Shown here piece by piece: positions 42,334 through 50,105 of a stretch of DNA of 59,304 bases. How positions within the stretch are numbered: the first letter of the stretch is position 1; the number at the start of each line of letters is the position of its first letter. The stretch spans positions 1-59,304 of the forward strand of contig JANJUF010000087.1 of NCBI GenBank assembly GCA_024710705.1, written 5' to 3'. Both the position numbers and the translations under genes were made by a program. Source of the DNA: Gemmatimonadaceae bacterium (GTDB taxonomy: Bacteria; Gemmatimonadota; Gemmatimonadetes; Gemmatimonadales; Gemmatimonadaceae). The notes beneath the pieces are model-generated. The model ran no database searches, was not told the origin of the DNA, and saw only the letters and a program-made list of their open reading frames with translations.

Positions 42334-43917
42334 TCAGCCGAGCAGGGCCCGCAGCGTCTCGGTGTCGGTCTTGGAGGCGTGCCGCGGGTCCCGCGGGATG
42401 TGTTCCACGCGCCGGAACTCATCCACCGGATGCGGTGCCACCCGCGCGATGATCTCGGCGCGCGAGTCCGCATCCAGTGCAGTGGGCGATTCCACGACCA
42501 ACACCGCACGCTGGCGGCCCGGCTCGCCCACGCCGAGGTAGGCCGCGTGGCGCACCAAGGCGTGCGTGAGCGCCCGGGTCTCCGCCGGCAGCCCCCACCA
42601 GACGCCATCCTCGCGCCGCACGCGCTCGCGCACGCGGCCCAACAACCAGAGGCGTCCGTCCGCGTCAAGGCGCCCCCCATCGCCCGTGCGGTGCCATACC
42701 CGCGTTCCATCGCGCAGCTTCGCCGCGCGTTCGGCGGCTGGGTCATTCAGGTAGCCACGAAGCACGTGGTCACCCGCCACGACGATCTCGCCGGTCTCGC
42801 CGCGCGGCACTGCCAGCGCGGCGATGCCGCCCGCGGGCAGATCCACCACACCATCCTCGGCGCGGATGATGCGCACCGTGGCCTGCGGAACGGGCGGCCC
42901 GACACAGATACCGCCGCCCGCCTCTCCTTCCGGGCGATCGTCGCGGGCCGCGAGCAGGGCACGCATGGCGATCCCGGAGATGGGTTCGGCCTCGGTGCTG
43001 CCGTACACCACGTGCGCCTCGCCCTCCACGTTCGCGACCAATCGCGTCGCCAATGGAGGTAGCACTGGCGCGCCACCGGTGAAGAGCGCCCGCACCGGAA
43101 TCTTCTGGCCGGTGACTTCGGCGTGGCTGACCAACCGTTCGTAGAAGGCAGGCGATCCAGTGGTCGTCGTCACACGCTCGGCGACAAGCTGTGCCCAGAC
43201 CCGTGCCGGATCGATGTCGGCCGGCCGGCGCGGATCGAAATCGGGAATCACGCTCGGCACGCCGAGCGCGAGATTGTTGAGCACGAAGATGGGCAGCGTC
43301 GGCATGTCCACATCGTCTTCGCGGAGACCGAGGTGCGCGGCCAGCGCCTCGTGCTGGGCCCAGAGGAAGCCGTGCGTGCGCACGGCAGCCTTGGGCGCAC
43401 CGGTGCTGCCGGTGGTGAACGTGATGAGCGCCGGCGCGTCGGCGGTGGCGACGCAAGCGCCGTCGGGTGGCGCCGAGCGAAGGGCGCGTCCGCCGACCAC
43501 GAAATGGTGTTCGATGCCGCGCAGGGCCGGCGAGAGGAGCCGCAGCATCTGCGCCTTCCACGACCCGACGAAGGCCTTCGGTGCGGCCATGCGCACGGCG
43601 GCGTCCAGGCGTTTCCGATCGGCCCAGGCGTCCACGAATACGGCCGTGCCACCGGCGTGGAGCACGCCCAGCATGGCCGCATAGAGTTCGGCGGACATCG
43701 GCACGAAGATGAGCACGCAGTCGCCCGGCCCCACCCCGTGCGCCCGGAGTGAGGCGCCCATGCTGCCGACGCGCGCGGCGAGCTCGCCGAAGCTCGTGCG
43801 CCGGGCCTTTCCGCCGCGGTACTCGACGATCGCTGGCCGCTCGGGATGCAACGCGGCGCGAGTGAGCAGTCGCGCCGCGATGTTCGCGTCCGTCGCTGGC
43901 GTCACGGGGACATCCAC
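42334..43917 (-). CDS. OleC-like AMP-dependent ligase
   Basis: A 527-residue adenylate-forming enzyme. P-loop-type LITFTTGSTGAPKAAVRTHG, the acyl-adenylate motif YGSTEAEPISG, the TGD motif (WHRTGDGGRLDADGRLW), and the terminal Lys (SKTDTETLRAL) are all present. The VIPDFDPRRPADIDPARVW stretch and short C-terminus resemble OleC (beta-lactone synthetase) and related AMP-ligases rather than CoA ligases with long C-terminal domains. It overlaps the GNAT gene by 16 nt and is convergent, four bases apart, with the phytol-kinase-like gene. It may activate a fatty or beta-hydroxy acid for the same product. Confidence 0.82.
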   Translation of the reverse strand: MDVPVTPATDANIAARLLTRAALHPERPAIVEYRGGKARRTSFGELAARVGSMGASLRAHGVGPGDCVLIFVPMSAELYAAMLGVLHAGGTAVFVDAWADRKRLDAAVRMAAPKAFVGSWKAQMLRLLSPALRGIEHHFVVGGRALRSAPPDGACVATADAPALITFTTGSTGAPKAAVRTHGFLWAQHEALAAHLGLREDDVDMPTLPIFVLNNLALGVPSVIPDFDPRRPADIDPARVWAQLVAERVTTTTGSPAFYERLVSHAEVTGQKIPVRALFTGGAPVLPPLATRLVANVEGEAHVVYGSTEAEPISGIAMRALLAARDDRPEGEAGGGICVGPPVPQATVRIIRAEDGVVDLPAGGIAALAVPRGETGEIVVAGDHVLRGYLNDPAAERAAKLRDGTRVWHRTGDGGRLDADGRLWLLGRVRERVRREDGVWWGLPAETRALTHALVRHAAYLGVGEPGRQRAVLVVESPTALDADSRAEIIARVAPHPVDEFRRVEHIPRDPRHASKTDTETLRALLG

Positions 43918-44900
43918 TCGAACAACGCGTAGCGCCGGAAGCGTGTGGTGGTACGTTCGGACATTCGCTTCGAGGCGTTGCTCAGGTGCATCAGCGCATG
44001 GATCACGGCGCGGTGCCCCTTGGCCACGGCGAGGCTGCGCGTGCGGTCCATCAGGAGACTGCCGAGCCCGACGCCACGAAGCGAGGGCTTGGTGACGAGC
44101 GTCTTGAGCACCACGCGACCCGGCGTGCCGGCGGCGGCTCCGAGCGGGTCCAGGAAGGCGAACGAGAATCCCACCAACGCGCCCGAGGCATCGCGGGCGA
44201 GCTCCACGAGCTCCGGATCGATGATCGGCCGCAGCGGCGTGTACATCGCAACGAAGGCGTCGCGGGCGATCGGGCGGTAGAAGGGATTGTCGCCGAACGA
44301 CTCGAGACTCAGCGCATGGATCTCGGCGAGCGATTCCTCGAATCGGTCGAGCGCGAGGGCTTCGATGCGGATGCCTGCCGCGGCGACTTTCAGGGCGGCG
44401 GCCTCCGCCTTCGGATCGACGATGGAGAGATCGCGCTGGATGCGACTCTCATACTCGACCGTCGGCCCGAATCCGGCAGCGGCGAAGTGCTCGAGGTACT
44501 CCGGCGGATTCACCGGCTCGCTCAAGTACGGCGGCTCGTTCCGCTCGTCCGGCGTTTCTGGCGGCAACGCCAGTCGGTACCGCGCCCAAGTGCTGCCGTT
44601 CATCGGGCCCAGCACACGCACGGCACCGTCGGCCTTGAGTGCAGCCGCCGCCGCACGGAGCAGTGTCGCGCCGCCCTCAGCGTCGCGCGCACCGTAGTGG
44701 CCAAGCACGCCGCTCAGTCCCGGGGCGTCGTGTAGGTCATCGAAGCGATACGTCGCGAGCCCAGCCACGACCGCGGCGCCGCGGCGCGCCACCCAACACT
44801 CGGCGCCCGCAGCCAGTGGCTCCTTCTGCTTGAGCGCGATCAGGAATCCGTCCAGGTCCTCGGCACGTGCCGCGCGCTCGACCTGCAACGCCGGGCTCAC
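43902..44900 (-). CDS. GNAT-family acetyltransferase
   Basis: A 332-residue protein with two GNAT-like lobes. The first (about 1-150) has GAECWVARRGAAVVAGLATY; the second (about 170-320) has LVTKPSLRGVGLGSLLMDR, which is the Q/RxxGxG/A acetyl-CoA motif, and HALMHLSNASKRMSE. Family members of this length include lipid- or peptidoglycan-modifying N-acyltransferases. The start is GTG 44900, overlapping the MMPL stop by 4 nt. It probably acts on the product of the cluster; the acceptor is unknown. Confidence 0.78.
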   Translation of the reverse strand: MSPALQVERAARAEDLDGFLIALKQKEPLAAGAECWVARRGAAVVAGLATYRFDDLHDAPGLSGVLGHYGARDAEGGATLLRAAAAALKADGAVRVLGPMNGSTWARYRLALPPETPDERNEPPYLSEPVNPPEYLEHFAAAGFGPTVEYESRIQRDLSIVDPKAEAAALKVAAAGIRIEALALDRFEESLAEIHALSLESFGDNPFYRPIARDAFVAMYTPLRPIIDPELVELARDASGALVGFSFAFLDPLGAAAGTPGRVVLKTLVTKPSLRGVGLGSLLMDRTRSLAVAKGHRAVIHALMHLSNASKRMSERTTTRFRRYALFEWMSP

Positions 44901-46945
44901 GTGGCGCGCCCCGCGTTCCGCGGTACGAGCAGTAGCGGCAGCAGCAGCAGGTCCGCAGCCAGCGCGCCCAGCACCGCGACCGTCGTCACCAACCCGAACG
45001 ACGCCACCGACGCCGACCCTGAGGTGATCATCACGCCGAATCCTAGCGCGAGCACCGCCGTGGTGAGAAGCACCGCGCGTCCGGAAACCACGGCCGTGCG
45101 TCGCATCGCTTCCGGCGGCGCGAATCCCGCGGCGCGCTCGCGCTGGAACTGCACCAGCAGGTGGATGCTGTCGTCCACCGCGAGGCCGAGCACGATGGCG
45201 CCGACCGTCGCCGTGCCGATGTCGAGCGGGATACCGAACCATCCCATCACGCCGAACACCAGCAGGACCGGAAAGAGGTTGGCCGGAAGGGCCGCGAGCG
45301 TAAGCCGCACCGAGCGCATGAGGGCGCCGAGGATCGTGAAGACGAGCAGGAACGCGATGCCGAGCCCGGTGATGGTGCTGCGCACCGTGTAGTCGGTGAT
45401 TCGCACATAGAGCGGCAGGTAGCCACTCGCCTCCACGCGGGCGCCAGGCATCTCCACCGCGGCGAGCGCGACGATGGCGGTGGAGGTCGTGTCGAATCCC
45501 GCCGCGCTCATCATCGGCACGAAGGCCGTGGCACGCGCGCCGGCGATGACCACGCGGTCCACTTCGGGGCGTGCCAGCACGGCAGCGCGCCAGCGCTCGC
45601 GGGCCACGCTCGCCGCAGCCGAATCCGCCGCAGCGTCCTGCACCACGAATTCCAGCGGCGTGTAGTTGCCTAGCCGCGACTCAATCCACCGACTGTCCTC
45701 GCGCACCGCGTGGTCGGAGGGAAGCATCCCGATGGTGAGCGTGTCCACCCGGATGCGCGTCACGCCGACGGAGAGCACCGCGATCGCTGCCACCCAGAGC
45801 ACGGTCGCGCCGATGCGGTGCCGCTGGAGCGCGTCCATCAGTCCGCCCACACGCACGCCCACGCGTCCACCGGAACCGGGTGCTGCCAAGCCAACCGCCG
45901 GCGGCGCGCGCAGCACCATCAGTGCCGTTCCGGCCACCATCACCACCACCCACGCGATGAGCATCCCAATCGCCGCGAAGGCGCCGAAGTCCCGCACGAC
46001 CGCCAGCTTCGACGTCATGAGCGCGAGGAACCCCACCGCCGTCGTCAACGACGTATAGAAGCAGGGCACGGCCACTGAGGCCGCGCGTTCGGCCACCACA
46101 TCCAGCCAGCTGCGCGAGCCGGCGTCCTGCGCCCAGGCCTCGTCCATGTGCGCAATCATATGAATGGCGTCGGCGAGGGCGATCACCAGCACCAGCGTCG
46201 GCAATCCGGCCGTCACCATCGTGAGGGGACGGCCGGCCAGCGCCAGCGGGCCGAGCGAAGCCAGCGCCGCCACCAGCGCCGGCGCGAGCGCCACGCCCAC
46301 CGTGCCCCAGCGTCCCAGCGCCACCCGCAGCACCGTCACCATCAGCAGCAGCGCCAGCATCAGGAAGAGGCCCGTGTCCCGCAGCGTCTGCCGGTTGAGT
46401 TCCTCGTAGAGCACGCCGGTGCCGGCGTAGCGAAGGCGGCGACCACTGGCGCCGAGCGTTTCGGATGCGGCCGCGCGCACCGCGTCGAGCAACGCGCCGC
46501 GCACGAGGTCGATGTCTTCCCGTGCGGTCACGCGGGCGACGAGCGCGAGCGTGCGACCGTCGGCGGACGCCAGTCCCGACTGCGCGAGCAGCGCCGGTGT
46601 GGCTCCAGGAATCTCTCCCGCCGCAATCACCTCGGCGATGTCATCCATCGCACGCAGCTTGGTGGCGAGTGCGCGCTGTGCCGCCGCCTCTGCCGGCGTC
46701 CAACCTGACGGCGCTTCGTAGGCGATGACGATGGCTTCGTCGTTGCCGAAGGTCGCGAGAAAGTCACGATAGGCCACCAGCGCCGGATCGTCGTCCACGA
46801 ACCAGACGCTGAGGCTGTTGTCGGGGCGAAGGCCGGCGCCGGCGATGAACAGCGGTGCGAGGGCGAGCAGGAGCCCAACCAGCGCCAGGCGCGGGCGGCG
46901 GGCGATGGCGCCGGCGACAGCAACAAGCGAGCGGCGACCGATCAC
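44897..46945 (-). CDS. MMPL/RND-family lipid transporter (HpnN-like)
   Basis: A 682-residue inner-membrane protein. Helix 1 (LALVGLLLALAPLFIAG) is followed by a periplasmic domain, a block of five helices (VIALADAIHMIAHMDEAW with Asp typical of MMPL TM4), a second periplasmic loop and a final block (VGAIVLGLAVDDSIHLLVQF). It is half the size of AcrB, as MmpL and HpnN proteins are. Such pumps export lipids such as hopanoids or trehalose glycolipids. It is the first gene of the minus-strand three-gene operon and fits as the exporter of the cluster product. The cargo is inferred. Confidence 0.85.
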   Translation of the reverse strand: MIGRRSLVAVAGAIARRPRLALVGLLLALAPLFIAGAGLRPDNSLSVWFVDDDPALVAYRDFLATFGNDEAIVIAYEAPSGWTPAEAAAQRALATKLRAMDDIAEVIAAGEIPGATPALLAQSGLASADGRTLALVARVTAREDIDLVRGALLDAVRAAASETLGASGRRLRYAGTGVLYEELNRQTLRDTGLFLMLALLLMVTVLRVALGRWGTVGVALAPALVAALASLGPLALAGRPLTMVTAGLPTLVLVIALADAIHMIAHMDEAWAQDAGSRSWLDVVAERAASVAVPCFYTSLTTAVGFLALMTSKLAVVRDFGAFAAIGMLIAWVVVMVAGTALMVLRAPPAVGLAAPGSGGRVGVRVGGLMDALQRHRIGATVLWVAAIAVLSVGVTRIRVDTLTIGMLPSDHAVREDSRWIESRLGNYTPLEFVVQDAAADSAAASVARERWRAAVLARPEVDRVVIAGARATAFVPMMSAAGFDTTSTAIVALAAVEMPGARVEASGYLPLYVRITDYTVRSTITGLGIAFLLVFTILGALMRSVRLTLAALPANLFPVLLVFGVMGWFGIPLDIGTATVGAIVLGLAVDDSIHLLVQFQRERAAGFAPPEAMRRTAVVSGRAVLLTTAVLALGFGVMITSGSASVASFGLVTTVAVLGALAADLLLLPLLLVPRNAGRAT

Positions 46946-47019
46946 GGGGCCTCAGGGGGGAGTTTGTGCCCCGACGATATCGCCCGACAGAGGATGGGGG
47001 AAGGGCGTGCCTAGGTCGG

Positions 47020-47526
47020 CTACAGCGTCCCGCACCGCCACGCCGCCTCGGTCGCCGCGTAGCCCACCCGTGGCAGGATCTGCTCGGCGGCAAGTACGAT
47101 CCCCCAGAACAACGAGATGAGCGCAACGGTGTGGGCAACGGCATAGTGATGCCGCCACGACGCGAGCGCGGCCCAGCCGCTCGTGACCATCTGCGCCCCG
47201 ACGGCACCGAGATAGAGCCCGAGGCGCCAGTCGCAGGGATATGGATAGGGCCACTGCGTCAGGGCCGCCCCAAGCCCGACGGCAGCAAGCGCGATGAGCC
47301 ACGTGAGGGCCCGATCGATGCGCGCTCCCTGTGCCTGCAGCCCCGGCACGGTGCTCTCCGTCAAGTCGAACGACCGGTGGCCCGACGTCGTGCGCGGCGA
47401 CGTCGTTGACGCGGCCGCTCCGTCCTCGCCGCGGAGGAAGGGATCACCCTGCGGAACCTGCTTCAGGAGCTTCTCGATCTCGAGTCCGAACGTCGGCCTG
47501 CGACCGCGTTGCTGCTCGTTCGCCAT
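47020..47526 (-). CDS. small membrane protein, unknown
   Basis: A 168-residue protein with a polar, disordered N-terminus (about 1-65; KLLKQVPQGDPFLRGEDGAA) and three or four hydrophobic helices (ALTWLIALAAVGLGAALT, YLGAVGAQMVTSGWAALA, AHTVALISLFWGIVLAAE). No family recognised. ATG 47526 is chosen because the first 12 residues of the longer reading (from 47559) lack a leader. Nothing nearby suggests its role. Confidence 0.65.
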   Translation of the reverse strand: MANEQQRGRRPTFGLEIEKLLKQVPQGDPFLRGEDGAAASTTSPRTTSGHRSFDLTESTVPGLQAQGARIDRALTWLIALAAVGLGAALTQWPYPYPCDWRLGLYLGAVGAQMVTSGWAALASWRHHYAVAHTVALISLFWGIVLAAEQILPRVGYAATEAAWRCGTL

Positions 47527-47841
47527 ACGTCCTCCGCGACTGTCATGCCTTGCCGGCACACTCCATATCCGCCGTCACGACGACAGAGTGCGGCAGACGA
47601 CACCGGGGCGCCCGAAAGACCGTCACAGCGTGATAGTGGTCACTCCAGCACCCCGGGGGCCGTCCATTCCCCGCGCGGTGACGCTGGCGAACAGGAGTTC
47701 CGGAGGGGCAACGGTCCCCCGACAACACCGTCGCGGGAAGTTGGTGCCTCGACGCAGACGGTGCTGGTGTGTTGTACCCTCGGACTGCCTATTAGTGGGG
47801 TCCCTGCCGGCAACGCGTGACGTACACACCGGAGGAGGTTG
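47527..47841. promoter_or_regulatory. divergent intergenic region with a CRP/FNR-like palindrome
   Basis: 315 bp with no ORF I trust. GTGATAGTGGTCAC (47630-47643) is a GTGA-N6-TCAC palindrome with the spacing of CRP/FNR-family sites, and the flanks (C, T) are not the full TGTGA/TCACA. It could regulate the amidohydrolase downstream or the membrane protein upstream. Confidence 0.35.
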
Positions 47842-48792
47842 ATGCGAGCGCTGCAACTTCCAGTGCTATTGCTGGCGACCGTGAGCCCTGCGCTCAGCGC
47901 ACAGACGGAGCCCCACCGTCCGCCGCCAAGCATCGACGTGCACTGGCACTCGACGCTGTCGCCGAGCGACGTGCGGCGCGCCGAAGCCGTCAACAGCCGC
48001 CGCGCCGCCTTCGCCGCATTGGATTCCATGAACGTCCGCCTGCTGATCGTGAACGGGGTCCCCGACGCCATTGCGGTCTGGCGTGACGAGTATCCTGACC
48101 GCGTGATCGCTGGACTGCTCTTCCCCTGCGAGAACGGCATCGCGCCCAACGGAGGGCGGCCGTGTTACGCCGACGGAGCCGTGTGGCCGGACACCGCGTG
48201 GCTGCGCGAGGAGCTCCGCGCGAAGCGAATCGGCTTCCTCGGTGAGGTGACGGCGCAGTACCTCGGCATCGCATCCAACGACGCGCGGCTGGATCCGTAC
48301 TACGCGTTGGCGCTGGAGTACGACGTACCGGTCGCGATCCACCTGGGACTGGGCCCTCCGGGTGCCGCCTACCCGTCCAGTCCGGTGGGCGTGAAGTCGC
48401 CGAACTTCCGGGCGAGTGCCGGCAGTCCGCTTCTGCTGGAGGACGCACTGCTCCGGCACCGCGGCCTGCGTGTGTGGATCATGCACGCGGGATGGCCCCT
48501 CATCGACGAGACGATCTACATGCTCTACCAGCACCCCCAGGTGTACGTAGACGTCGGCGTGCTCCACGGTGCCGTACCCCGGCCGGCGTACCGCGACGCG
48601 GTTCGCCGCATCGTCGAGGCCGGCTATGCCAATCGCATCATGCTCGGCTCAGACAGCGGCGTGAACGCGTTCCGCCGCGCACTGAGCACGCTCGAGGAGA
48701 TGGAGTTCCTTACACCAGAGCAGCGGGAGAACATCCGCTGCCGGAATGCCGCACGATTCTTCCGTCTCGATTCGTTGCGGGTCTGCGGGTAG
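47842..48792 (+). CDS. secreted amidohydrolase-family (amidohydrolase_2) protein
   Basis: A 316-residue protein with a signal peptide (LPVLLLATVSPALSAQ) and a TIM-barrel amidohydrolase: the HWHS metal motif (residues about 32-35), a His in VAIHLGLGPP, a second His in IMHAGWPLIDE, and a catalytic Asp in LGSDSG. It resembles the COG2159 group that includes aminocarboxymuconate decarboxylases. Being exported is unusual for that group. RBS GGAGGAGG precedes ATG 47842 closely. Confidence 0.8.
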   Translation: MRALQLPVLLLATVSPALSAQTEPHRPPPSIDVHWHSTLSPSDVRRAEAVNSRRAAFAALDSMNVRLLIVNGVPDAIAVWRDEYPDRVIAGLLFPCENGIAPNGGRPCYADGAVWPDTAWLREELRAKRIGFLGEVTAQYLGIASNDARLDPYYALALEYDVPVAIHLGLGPPGAAYPSSPVGVKSPNFRASAGSPLLLEDALLRHRGLRVWIMHAGWPLIDETIYMLYQHPQVYVDVGVLHGAVPRPAYRDAVRRIVEAGYANRIMLGSDSGVNAFRRALSTLEEMEFLTPEQRENIRCRNAARFFRLDSLRVCG

Positions 48793-48803
48793 CCCTCCCA
48801 GCC

Positions 48804-49325
48804 TCACTCCAGCGCCGGCTCCCACGCCTCCTTCCCCCCGGGCTGCACGTGCGGATGCGCCTCCAGCAAGCGCACGCAGGCATTCCATCGCAGGATCGCC
48901 TCGTCGTTGCCCGCCGCCCGCAGCCGCTCCGCCTCGGCATACGCATCGAAGGCGCGATCCACCCACTCCCAGGCCATCTGCTCCCCGCGCGGCACGTTGC
49001 GCGCCAGGATGCCCTTGGCCCAGCGCTCGCACACGATCCCGCGGTAGTACGCGCGCTTGTACGGGTCGCTGAGCCGCGCCACCGCGCCCTCGGCGCGCTT
49101 CAGGTCCTCGGCGTGGCCCGCCCCGAACTGGTCGGTGATGGCCAGCACGTGCATCACGAATGCTTCCACGTTCTCCGGCTCCACCGCCAGCACATCCAGG
49201 CAGATGCTCTCGGCCGCCGCCGAATCGTTGAGCACGCGATAGCGATGCGCCTTCTGCAGCGCCGCCGCCACGCCCTCGCGGGTGATGCGCTTCAGTGCGC
49301 GGACCGTCGGTGCGGTGTCGTTCAT
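48804..49325 (-). CDS. hypothetical helical (TPR-like) protein
   Basis: A 173-residue soluble protein, nearly all helical (EGVAAALQKAHRYRVLNDSA, PENVEAFVMHVLAITDQFGA, VDRAFDAYAEAERLRAAGND). The spacing of the helices resembles TPR repeats, but I cannot place a family. ATG 49325 overlaps the sdhB stop by 4 nt, so it is coupled to succinate dehydrogenase and may assist assembly; this is inferred from position only. Confidence 0.65.
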   Translation of the reverse strand: MNDTAPTVRALKRITREGVAAALQKAHRYRVLNDSAAAESICLDVLAVEPENVEAFVMHVLAITDQFGAGHAEDLKRAEGAVARLSDPYKRAYYRGIVCERWAKGILARNVPRGEQMAWEWVDRAFDAYAEAERLRAAGNDEAILRWNACVRLLEAHPHVQPGGKEAWEPALE

Positions 49326-50068
49326 GGCTTCCTCCGGAAGAGCTTGACCAGCTTCATCACCGGGTCGTAGAACTCGTCCACCACGCGCTCCTTGAGCGGG
49401 ATGATGGCGTTGTCGGTGATGGTGATGTGCTCGGGGCAGACCGCGGTGCAGCACTTGGTGATGTTGCAGTAGCCAATGCCCTGCGTCTCCTTGAGTTCGT
49501 GCACCCGGTCCTCGACGTCCAGCGGATGCATCTCCAAGGCGGCGCTGTGCACGAAGAACCGCGGCCCGATGAACTCATCGTGCTTGTGATGGTCGCGCAG
49601 CACGTGGCAGACGTCCTGGCACAGGAAGCACTCGATGCACTTCCGGAACTCCTGGACCCGATCCACGTCCTCCTGCTGCATCCGCCACGTACCATCGGGC
49701 GCATCGGGGGCACGCGGCTTGAAGGGTTTGACCTTCTTCTTGACCTCGAAGTTCCAACTCACGTCGGTGACGAGGTCGCGCACGTGCGGGAAGGCGCGCA
49801 TCGGCTCCACGGTCACGGCCTCACCGGCCGGCAGCTCGTCCATGCGCGTCATGCACATCAGCCGCGGCTTGCCGTTGATCTCGGCCGAGCAGGAGCCGCA
49901 CTTGCCGGCCTTGCAGTTCCAGCGCACGGCCAGGTCGCCCGCCGACTCGGCCTGGATCTGGTGCATGGCGTCGAGCACGACCATCCCCTCGCCGACCTCG
50001 GTGCGATAGTCGGCGAAGTCGCCCTTGCCCCGCTCCCCGCGCCACACCCGAAACGTCGTTTCGCCCAT
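49322..50068 (-). CDS. sdhB: succinate dehydrogenase/fumarate reductase iron-sulfur subunit
   Basis: A 248-residue protein with an N-terminal [2Fe-2S] domain (CKAGKCGSCSAEINGKPRLM, then the fourth Cys in MCMT) and a C-terminal dicluster domain: CIECFLCQDVC and CTAVCPEHI. It passes electrons from the flavoprotein to the membrane quinone site. Length and motifs match SdhB of the B-type enzymes. It starts 37 nt after the sdhA stop. Confidence 0.93.
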   Translation of the reverse strand: MGETTFRVWRGERGKGDFADYRTEVGEGMVVLDAMHQIQAESAGDLAVRWNCKAGKCGSCSAEINGKPRLMCMTRMDELPAGEAVTVEPMRAFPHVRDLVTDVSWNFEVKKKVKPFKPRAPDAPDGTWRMQQEDVDRVQEFRKCIECFLCQDVCHVLRDHHKHDEFIGPRFFVHSAALEMHPLDVEDRVHELKETQGIGYCNITKCCTAVCPEHITITDNAIIPLKERVVDEFYDPVMKLVKLFRRKP

Positions 50069-50105
50069 CCCCCTCTCCCGAAGAGGTTAGTCCGCCAAGC
50101 GCGCG

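Noticed and set aside
42327-42334. Terminator between the convergent operons
   Set aside because: Only four bases separate the two stops and no hairpin with T-run is seen; termination must occur inside the opposing genes or by Rho.
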